Origin: Bacteroidota bacterium | GTDB taxonomy: Bacteria; Bacteroidota; Bacteroidia; 2-12-FULL-35-15 | NCBI GenBank assembly: GCA_026391935.1 | Contig: JAPLDC010000472.1 | Location: 1 to 5,092, forward strand | DNA length: 5,092 nt | Direction: 5' to 3' | Shown: piece by piece, positions 1-5,092 of the stretch | How positions within the stretch are numbered: position 1 is the first letter of the stretch | How the letters are laid out: every line of letters begins with the position of its first letter | Made by a program: the position numbers and the translations under genes | Notes under the pieces: generated by a model | The model's database searches: none | Told to the model about the DNA's origin: nothing | Seen by the model: only the letters and a program-made list of their open reading frames with translations

Positions 1-392
1 TTTATCCGATAATTTTTCTTGAATATATCAACAATGTCAAATTGAAATGAGATTTTCCCTGCAGAAAATAAGGTATCCTTATTTTTACTTTGAACAGCCT
101 CGAGTGCCTTTACATTTTTAAAATCAACAGACGCAAAAGGGAAATTTTGTAAAACAGTAAAATCAATATCTTTTCCATCAACAATTATTTCAGTATTTAA
201 TTGTTTGTTGAGTTCTTTGATGACGTATTCTTTTACTTCATCCTGAAAATAATAACCAATCACAAAACCTGCCCCCGTTAAAAGAATGATAATTACAATT
301 ATAGAAATAAAGAATCGCCAGAGGAAACGAACTAGCCTAGATTTTTTTTCAGGCAGTTGATTGGTAGTATTTATTTTATTTTCAATATCCAT
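1..392 (-). CDS. AsmA family protein, N-terminal part (cut by left edge)
   Basis: The frame opens with ATG at 392-390 and stays open to base 1, giving 130 residues. Residues 1-20 are polar and charged. About 22-48 form one hydrophobic membrane segment (FLWRFFISIIVIIILLTGAG), so the rest should lie in the periplasm. The part after the membrane helix resembles the start of AsmA/TamB-like proteins: a helix ending in ELNKQLNTEIIVDG, then FPFASVDFKNVKA, then LFSAGKISFQFD. This is the family's pattern of a lipid-transfer-like beta repeat following an N-terminal anchor. AsmA-like proteins are large, are known or suspected to act in outer-membrane lipid transport and biogenesis, and in Bacteroidota usually reach 800-1000 residues, so most of the gene is missing. 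The start is supported by the charged-then-hydrophobic order. The name rests on pattern memory of a short N-terminus, so the family is likely but not certain. Confidence 0.72.
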   Translation of the reverse strand, partial: MDIENKINTTNQLPEKKSRLVRFLWRFFISIIVIIILLTGAGFVIGYYFQDEVKEYVIKELNKQLNTEIIVDGKDIDFTVLQNFPFASVDFKNVKALEAVQSKNKDTLFSAGKISFQFDIVDIFKKNYRI

Positions 393-413
393 TGAGCGTT
401 TCTTTTTCTGTAA

Positions 414-421
414 CAAAGTTT
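414..421 (-). promoter_or_regulatory. Possible -7 promoter element of the AsmA-like gene
   Basis: On the minus strand this reads AAACTTTG, seven of eight matches to the Bacteroidota -7 consensus TAnnTTTG, and lies 21 bases before the ATG at 392. A TTG at 448-446 could serve as a -33 element, but its 24-base spacing is longer than usual. Weak call based on similarity and position only. Confidence 0.25.
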
Positions 422-538
422 ACAAAAAAACACAAGTATACTTTGCAAGAGTACAATATGTTATCAATAACGCAAAGTGCATAAGTTTAGTGTAGCTGTA
501 TAATTTGATCATCTGACCGAGAAGGCCCAACAAATAGA

Positions 539-572
539 AACTCCCCGTCTAGATACATCCAAACGGGGAGTT
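539..572 (-). terminator. Rho-independent terminator of the pseudouridine synthase gene
   Basis: Bases 539-548 (AACTCCCCGT) and 563-572 (ACGGGGAGTT) are perfect inverted repeats of 10 bp separated by a 14-base loop. Read on the minus strand the hairpin is followed by TCTATTTGTT, a moderately T-rich tail, and it lies 38 bases past the TAA of the minus-strand gene that stops at 611. Position and orientation fit termination of that gene before the AsmA-like gene begins. In the plus direction the tail is weaker and no plus gene ends here. Confidence 0.82.
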
Positions 573-610
573 GATTTGATCAATAATTATTAATTCAAGG
601 ATTTAACTTA

Positions 611-1930
611 TTATTTATCTTCAGAGCTAATCATTTTCAACATTCCAACTTCAGTATCTGAAAGTAATCTCCATCGTCCTCGAGGTAATTCTTTTTTAGT
701 AAGAGATCCGAACATAACCCTATCAAGTTTACGGACGTTATAACCCATATGTTCAAAAATTCTTCTCACGATCCTGTTTTTTCCTGAATGAATTTCAACA
801 CCAACTTGTGTCTTATCAATTCCATTCTGTACATAAGAGATCTCATCCACCTTTATTGGACCGTCTTCTAATTCCAGTCCTTCTGCAATCTTATCCAAAT
901 CAACGCGTTTTAATGGCTTATCCAATTCAACATGATATATTTTACGTACACCATATTTCGGATGCGTTAATTTTTTTGTTAGATCCCCATCATTTGTAAA
1001 CATAAGCAATCCTGTAGTTGCTCTATCTAAACGACCAACAGGGTAAATGCGCTCTTTACATGCCCCTTGGATTAGCTCCAACACCGTTCTTCTTTGTTGA
1101 GGGTCATCGGCAGTTGTTATGTAATCTTTGGGCTTATTTAAAATCAGGTAAACGAGACGTTCTTTTTTTAGTGTTTGTCCACCATATTTAATGATATCAG
1201 TAGATTTTACACGGTAGCCCATCTCAATAATGGTTTTACCATTCACCTGAACTACACCTGAAGCAATCAGGTCATCAGCTTCTCTTCTTGAACAAATACC
1301 AGCATTAGCAATGTATTTATTAAGACGAACACTACCATCATCTTCTTCCCTCGATTTCGCAGTTACTGTACTTTTGTTGGTCCAGGATTTTTTTACGTAT
1401 GCTTTTTTCTCATAACCTCTACCCTTAAATCCTTTTCCTGTATTCCCTTTGAAATCCGTTTTTGGTTTTTCATGTTCAAAATCGCTTTCATCCAAATCGT
1501 AGGGATTGGATTTTGGAGCTTTCTTAAATGATGTTGGTTCTTTGGAGAATGTTTTCTTGAAGAATGGTTTTGAGCTTTTTTCAGCCTTGTCTCTATCGAA
1601 TTTATTTTCTTTTTTATCCTTATCGTTTTTGTTAAAAGGACCATCATTTGAGGAACTTTTTTTTCTGAAGCCAGTCGAACGCTCTTCCTTGCTCTTTTTT
1701 GCACTGCCAAAATCAGAAGGACGGGATTCGTCACGATATCTTTCAAAAGCAGGTTTATTTTCACGCTTGTCTTTTCTTTCTTTAGAAGGAATAAAAGTTT
1801 TCTCCTCAGAACTGGCTTCCTTTTTCTTAAAAGAATCTGACTGTTTTTCAGTTTCTCCTCTTTTTTTTGTCCCGAAAGGACGTTTCGCCTTAAAATCTCT
1901 ATCTGATTTGCCTTTGAATTCTTTTGCCAT
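611..1930 (-). CDS. rluB: 23S rRNA pseudouridine synthase, RsuA/RluB/RluE/RluF family, with long basic N-terminal extension
   Basis: Converts a specific uridine in ribosomal RNA to pseudouridine. The 439-residue protein has three parts. Residues 1-200 are low-complexity and rich in Lys, Asp, Glu, Ser and Phe, probably disordered. Residues 201-248 are an S4 RNA-binding domain (VRLNKYIANAGICSRREADD, then VQVNGK). About 258-400 are the catalytic domain with the family signature GRLDRATTGLLMFTNDGDL, in which D302 is the expected nucleophile. KNRIVRRIFEHMGYNVRKLDR (384-404) is the conserved C-terminal motif. E. coli RsuA-type enzymes have about 230-290 residues, so the length excess is the N-terminal tail, common in Bacteroidota. 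The ATG at 1930 is chosen because it follows a good promoter, the tail stays in frame and no Shine-Dalgarno is expected. The gene stands alone with its own promoter and terminator. Family assignment is very secure. The RluB label (the U2605 enzyme of E. coli) rather than another family member is by convention. Confidence 0.95.
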   Translation of the reverse strand: MAKEFKGKSDRDFKAKRPFGTKKRGETEKQSDSFKKKEASSEEKTFIPSKERKDKRENKPAFERYRDESRPSDFGSAKKSKEERSTGFRKKSSSNDGPFNKNDKDKKENKFDRDKAEKSSKPFFKKTFSKEPTSFKKAPKSNPYDLDESDFEHEKPKTDFKGNTGKGFKGRGYEKKAYVKKSWTNKSTVTAKSREEDDGSVRLNKYIANAGICSRREADDLIASGVVQVNGKTIIEMGYRVKSTDIIKYGGQTLKKERLVYLILNKPKDYITTADDPQQRRTVLELIQGACKERIYPVGRLDRATTGLLMFTNDGDLTKKLTHPKYGVRKIYHVELDKPLKRVDLDKIAEGLELEDGPIKVDEISYVQNGIDKTQVGVEIHSGKNRIVRRIFEHMGYNVRKLDRVMFGSLTKKELPRGRWRLLSDTEVGMLKMISSEDK

Positions 1931-1944
1931 TTTGATCTTTTTTG

Positions 1945-1952
1945 CAAAGATA
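1945..1952 (-). promoter_or_regulatory. Bacteroidota -7 promoter element of the pseudouridine synthase gene
   Basis: The minus strand reads TATCTTTG, an exact match to TAnnTTTG, followed by C, 14 bases before the ATG at 1930. This implies a very short leader. No convincing TTTG -33 box is visible at the usual 19-21 base distance. The same nonamer TATCTTTGC precedes yidC at 3172-3180, which supports it as a genuine promoter motif of this genome. Confidence 0.65.
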
Positions 1953-2023
1953 AGAAAAATAAAGGATTTTTAGCGTAGAATCGCTATCAGACAAAGGAAT
2001 TAGGGAAAACCACTACGAATTTC

Positions 2024-2287
2024 CTATAAAAGAGGATAAAAAGCATCTTCAATATGCTTGACAGCAGAAATATCATTTAATACAACAGATACAATGTCAA
2101 ATCTTACCTCCAGGTCGAGATTATTTCTCAATATATATTCATTTGCAGCCTTTATCAGATTCTTTTGCTTTTGCTTTGTAACAAAACTTTCCGGCTCTCC
2201 AAAATAATTACTTTTACGAGTTTTCACTTCAGCTATCACCAGTGTTTGAGATACTCTTGCAATAATATCGGCTTCCAGATTACCAAA
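2024..2287 (-). pseudogene. yraN: YraN (UPF0102) family protein, 5'-damaged remnant
   Basis: The frame 2287-2024 encodes 87 residues that match YraN, a small restriction-endonuclease-fold protein of unclear role. It starts FGNLEADIIA, continues to AEVKTRKSNYFGEPESFV, then LDLEVRFDIVSVVL and HIEDAFYPLL, and ends with TAG at 2026-2024. These follow the usual Bacteroidota order (EIDIIA, VEVKTR, FG.P, DLEVRFDI, H.EDAF). The PD-(D/E)xK-like residues D7, E20 and K22 are present. Family members have about 115-125 residues, and the first 35-40, with the GE helix, are not in frame. TGA at 2290-2288 sits where the family has the Arg of its N-[YW]-R motif, and upstream the frame soon meets another stop (TAG) before any ATG. 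The only alternative start is GTG at 2239, giving 71 residues without D7. It could still be expressed as a short protein, or a sequencing error could explain the break. Confidence 0.75.
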
Positions 2288-2399
2288 TCATATGTTTATA
2301 AATTTTTGGTACAACTTTTGAAATAGGCTTAGTGCTCTTAAAAAAAAAGACTATTTTAGCACACGCATGCGAGACTTAAACTAATCAAAAATTAACAAG

Positions 2400-3047
2400 A
2401 TGAAAAAGAACATTTTAAAACTGATAACGATTGTTGTTGTAATGATAACATTCTCTTTCGCTTCGGTTGCTCAATCTTTTGAAGGCACTATCGAATTCAA
2501 AAAATCCTCAACAACAGACACTACTAATTATGTTTATACAATAAAAGGTAACATGGTTCGAATTGATGAAATCGGAACAAAATCTCGCAAAGTTGAAGGC
2601 TCATTCTTAGTTGACCTGGATGCAAAAACCATGAAATTTCTGAACCATGAAAGAAAACTTTATGGCGATCAAAATACAGCTTCGGCTCCTGTCATTAAAG
2701 GTACTTGTTCAGTAAAAAAAGGGCAAAACGTTAAAAATCTTCAAGGCTATAAATGTGTTGAATATATTGTAACGAACAATGAGGAAAACACTCAGATCAC
2801 ATACTACATTGCTGATGGTAAATTTTCTTTCTTCGAAAAACTTTTACGTCAGTTGAACCGTAAAGAAAAATCTGCAATCTATTTTTTACAAATTTCAGAT
2901 GTAAAGAATATGTTCCCAATGCTATCTATACAAACAGATTTGAGCGGAAAAGAAGTTGGGAAACTAGAAGTAACGAAAATTACAAAAAAAGAAGTTGACC
3001 CTTCCCTTTTCGAAATCCCAAAGGGATATAACAAATTCGAAAAATAG
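2400..3047 (+). CDS. Secreted DUF4412-like protein
   Basis: The 215-residue product begins with a clear Sec signal peptide: basic MKKNILK, hydrophobic core to about residue 20, and a probable cleavage after SVA (24). The mature part is beta-rich. It starts SFEGTIEFKKS, continues YTIKGNMVRIDEIG and FLVDLDAKTMKFLNHERKLY, then GYKCVEYIV...ITYYIADG, and ends DPSLFEIPKGYNKFEK. This layout (f.G.I.y at the start, a KGN.vRi strand, a tYYiAdG strand, and FeiPkGY at the C-terminus) is what I recall of DUF4412 proteins of Bacteroidota, whose function is unknown. Two cysteines, C103 and C119, could form a disulfide after export. No lipobox is seen, so it is probably periplasmic or secreted and not a lipoprotein. 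The ATG at 2400 is fixed by the signal peptide. The gene is flanked by a divergent spacer and a strong terminator, so it is transcribed alone. Confidence 0.85.
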   Translation: MKKNILKLITIVVVMITFSFASVAQSFEGTIEFKKSSTTDTTNYVYTIKGNMVRIDEIGTKSRKVEGSFLVDLDAKTMKFLNHERKLYGDQNTASAPVIKGTCSVKKGQNVKNLQGYKCVEYIVTNNEENTQITYYIADGKFSFFEKLLRQLNRKEKSAIYFLQISDVKNMFPMLSIQTDLSGKEVGKLEVTKITKKEVDPSLFEIPKGYNKFEK

Positions 3048-3057
3048 AATACTTTTC

Positions 3058-3104
3058 AAATCAAAAAGCCCTGATTATCATGTATAATCAGGGCTTTTTG
3101 ATTT
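3058..3104 (+). terminator. Strong rho-independent terminator after the DUF4412-like gene
   Basis: A perfect 21-bp inverted repeat, 3058-3078 against 3084-3104, with a 5-base loop CATGT. The GC core is GCCCTGATTAT, flanked by an A run on the left and TTTTTG on the right, so it can fold as a terminator in both directions. It begins 11 bases after the TAG of the plus-strand gene at 3047. No minus-strand gene approaches from the right, so it mainly insulates the DUF4412-like gene from yidC. Confidence 0.92.
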
Positions 3105-3171
3105 ACATAAAAAACCTCCTAAAATATCTCACTATTGCCATAATTTAACAATCTGAACAGCAAATAATTGT

Positions 3172-3179
3172 TATCTTTG
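3172..3179 (+). promoter_or_regulatory. Bacteroidota -7 promoter element of yidC
   Basis: TATCTTTG matches TAnnTTTG exactly and lies 37 bases before the ATG at 3217, downstream of the terminator at 3058-3104. It gives a leader of roughly 30 bases. No clear -33 TTTG is visible at 19-21 bases upstream. The element and its trailing C repeat the sequence found before the pseudouridine synthase gene. Confidence 0.7.
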
Positions 3180-3216
3180 CGCCCTATATTTTTTAGGATT
3201 ATATATTATTTAAACG

Positions 3217-5092
3217 ATGGACAAAAAATCGATTACCGGATTAATACTAATCGGAGCAATTTTAATTGGATGGATGCTGATGAGTCAGCCTAGTGCCCAA
3301 GAAATAGCAAAACGGAAAGAACAGTTTATTGCTGATTCAATAGCACAAATAATAACAAATAATAAAATAAAGGAAGGAACAACAACAGTTGCTTCTAAAC
3401 CTGTTATTATTCCTGGCTCAGCATTATCAATGTTAAGGGATTCTACAGGTAAAATAAATGACTCTATCAAGTCGATTATTCAAAAACAGGTTTATGGTGG
3501 ATTTTCTGAAGCTTCAAATGGCGATAACAAAATTATCGTTATTGAAAATGAACTTATGAAAGTGAGTGTTTCACCAAAAGGAGGACGCATCTGTTCTGTT
3601 GAACTAAAAAAATATAAGACCTTTAATCAAAAGCCATTAATTTTATTTGACGCAGATTCTTCCAAACAGAATATTGTGTTCAGTGCGTATTCAAAAGAGT
3701 TTGCAACTGACACGTTATATTTTACTCCTAGTGCCAGCAGCTTTAACCTTACAGGTGCAGAATCCAAAAGCATCACTATGCGCCTTTATGCAGGAGAAAA
3801 GTCAAAATACATTGAATATGTTTATTCGTTCACAGGAAATGAATATATGGTAGGATTCAAAATCAACACTGTTGGTATGCAGGATATCATTACCAATAAA
3901 GCGAACATGACTCTTAACTGGGGAATGAAAACTCCGATGTTAGAGCAAAGCCAGCAAAATCAAAAAATGGCATCTACAATTTACTACATGCCGGTTGAAG
4001 AAAACAGAGATTACATCAGCAATAGTAAAGATGAAAAATTGGTCTTGGAAAAAAAGACAAAATGGATAGGGTTAAAACAGCAATTCTTTACTTCCTCACT
4101 TATTGCTGATAAAAGTTTTGAAGCTGCTGCTGAAATTGAAACAAAGACCCCGCATGGCTCTAAAAACTATGTAAGAGAATATAACGTTTCCTTGATAATT
4201 CCTTTTAATCATAGTAGTTCTGATACCTACGGAATGAGAATGTATTTTGGTCCAAATCATTATAAAACACTAAAGAAATATGATGTAGGACTAGAAGAAC
4301 AAATTGATCTTGGATGGAAGATCTTCGGTTGGATCAATCGCTTTTTAACAATCCCTATCTTCAATTTCTTAAACAGTTTTAATTTAAATTATGGAATCAT
4401 TATTTTGATCCTTACCATCATTTTAAAATTATTGCTTTTACCTATCGCTTATAAAACTATTCTTTCCTCAGCAAAAATGCGTGTTTTGAAACCAGAGATA
4501 GATGAATTAAATGAGAAACATAAAAATGACGATCCAGTAAAAAAACAACAGGCAACTATGGCTTTGTATAAATCTGTTGGAGTAAATCCAATGGCAGGTT
4601 GTATTCCGGTTTTGTTGCAGATGCCTATACTTATTGCGTTATTCAGATTTTTCCCTGCTTCCATAGAATTGCGTCAACAAAGTTTCCTTTGGGCTCACGA
4701 TCTTTCCACATTCGATTCGATCTATAATTTCGGATTTAATGTGCCTTGGTATGGCGATCACGTGAGTTTATTTGCACTATTAATGACCGGTTCTACGCTA
4801 TTATATACTTGGAGCAACAGTCAGATAATGGGAACAAGTAATCAAATGCCGGGAATGAAATGGATGATGTACCTCATGCCGATCATGTTCTTAGGATTCA
4901 TGAATAGTTATTCCGCAGGATTGAGTTGGTATTATTTCCTTGCAAATATGTTTACATTCGGACAAACATGGATCATTCAAAAGTTTGTAATTGATAACGA
5001 TGCTTTACATGCAAAACTTCAGGAAAATAAAAAGAAACCGGTAAAGCAATCCAAGTTTCAGGAACGTTTAGAACAAATGACTAAAGACCGTC
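3217..5092 (+). CDS. yidC: Membrane protein insertase YidC (cut by right edge)
   Basis: YidC inserts membrane proteins, alone or with SecYEG, and assists their folding. About 625 residues are visible, nearly complete for a Bacteroidota YidC. Residues 1-22 (MDKKSITGLILIGAILIGWM) form the N-terminal membrane anchor typical of the family. About 105-370 are the periplasmic beta-sandwich domain, beginning VSVSPKGGRICSVELKKY. The conserved core starts near 389. NYGIIILILTIILKLLLLPI carries K404 at the place of the E. coli groove Arg366. Then come SSAKMRVLKPEIDEL (the cytoplasmic hairpin), MALYKSVGVNPMAGCIPVLLQMPILIALF (448-476), and further membrane segments around FALLMTGSTLLYTW, WMMYLMPIMFLGF and LSWYYFLANMFTF. 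The tail is basic (KKKPVKQSKFQERLEQMTKDR), as expected for ribosome contact. The frame is unbroken. The ATG is supported by the family N-terminus and a promoter 37 bases upstream. Its preceding neighbour is separated by a strong terminator, so it is transcribed independently of it. Confidence 0.97.
   Translation, partial: MDKKSITGLILIGAILIGWMLMSQPSAQEIAKRKEQFIADSIAQIITNNKIKEGTTTVASKPVIIPGSALSMLRDSTGKINDSIKSIIQKQVYGGFSEASNGDNKIIVIENELMKVSVSPKGGRICSVELKKYKTFNQKPLILFDADSSKQNIVFSAYSKEFATDTLYFTPSASSFNLTGAESKSITMRLYAGEKSKYIEYVYSFTGNEYMVGFKINTVGMQDIITNKANMTLNWGMKTPMLEQSQQNQKMASTIYYMPVEENRDYISNSKDEKLVLEKKTKWIGLKQQFFTSSLIADKSFEAAAEIETKTPHGSKNYVREYNVSLIIPFNHSSSDTYGMRMYFGPNHYKTLKKYDVGLEEQIDLGWKIFGWINRFLTIPIFNFLNSFNLNYGIIILILTIILKLLLLPIAYKTILSSAKMRVLKPEIDELNEKHKNDDPVKKQQATMALYKSVGVNPMAGCIPVLLQMPILIALFRFFPASIELRQQSFLWAHDLSTFDSIYNFGFNVPWYGDHVSLFALLMTGSTLLYTWSNSQIMGTSNQMPGMKWMMYLMPIMFLGFMNSYSAGLSWYYFLANMFTFGQTWIIQKFVIDNDALHAKLQENKKKPVKQSKFQERLEQMTKDR

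Noticed and set aside
393..538. Possible small gene or RNA between the AsmA-like gene and the terminator
   Set aside because: No open frame with a start and coding character and no stable long fold was seen. It is best explained as the upstream region of the AsmA-like gene.
1393..1947. 184-residue minus-strand frame overlapping the start of the pseudouridine synthase gene
   Set aside because: A shifted-frame shadow of the lysine-rich tail. AAA-rich DNA stays open in several frames, and no domain is present.
1506..1973. 155-residue open frame on the plus strand opposite the basic tail of the pseudouridine synthase gene
   Set aside because: It is the complement of a lysine/serine-rich coding stretch, which gives a Phe/Ser/Leu-rich antisense frame with no family resemblance. 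The minus-strand gene explains the sequence fully.
2288..2290. TGA read as a sense codon (altered genetic code or recoding) in the yraN frame
   Set aside because: The intact genes here use TGG for Trp and contain no in-frame TGA, and there is no selenocysteine or readthrough structure visible. A nonsense mutation or sequencing error is simpler.
2352..2359. TATTTTAG as a promoter for the DUF4412-like gene
   Set aside because: Seven of eight matches to TAnnTTTG and a plausible distance to the ATG at 2400, but no -33 element at a suitable spacing. In such AT-rich DNA this match is not convincing.
3285..3853. Short open frames inside yidC (minus 3285-3470, plus 3647-3853) and likewise minus 4449-4664
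   Set aside because: All lie within the unbroken yidC frame, show no family motif, and have no promoter or spacing of their own.

Overview
The window looks like a chromosomal segment from a low-GC member of the Bacteroidota, probably a Flavobacteriia- or Sphingobacteriia-like lineage. Four things point this way. The base composition is AT-rich. The start codons lack clear Shine-Dalgarno sequences. Two genes carry the Bacteroidota-type -7 promoter element TAnnTTTG (as TATCTTTGC) just upstream. The protein families present (long YidC with a large periplasmic domain, DUF4412-type secreted protein, pseudouridine synthase with a very basic N-terminal tail, Bacteroidota-style YraN) are typical of that phylum. 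No mobile element, CRISPR array, tRNA, rRNA or phage gene was seen.

Left part, minus strand. Bases 1-392 hold the N-terminal 130 residues of an AsmA-like membrane-anchored protein that runs off the left edge. A spacer (393-610) contains a strong rho-independent terminator (539-572). This ends the next minus-strand gene, a 23S rRNA pseudouridine synthase of the RsuA/RluB family (611-1930), which has its own promoter at 1945-1952. Behind it lies the C-terminal three quarters of a YraN (UPF0102) gene (2024-2287). Its reading frame is closed by TGA exactly where the family has a conserved Arg, and it has no ATG, so it is probably a broken gene.

Right part, plus strand. A divergent spacer (2291-2399) leads to a secreted DUF4412-like protein (2400-3047), closed by an unusually long perfect hairpin terminator (3058-3104). 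A promoter at 3172-3179 then drives yidC, the inner-membrane insertase. It starts at 3217 and runs off the right edge with about 625 residues visible, which is nearly the whole protein.

The genes do not form one pathway. They are mostly single-gene transcription units of cell-envelope (AsmA-like, DUF4412, YidC) and ribosome-maturation (pseudouridine synthase) functions. I found no evidence of a novel multi-gene system. The most notable points are the damaged yraN, the roughly 200-residue lysine-rich extension on the pseudouridine synthase and the 21-bp perfect terminator stem.
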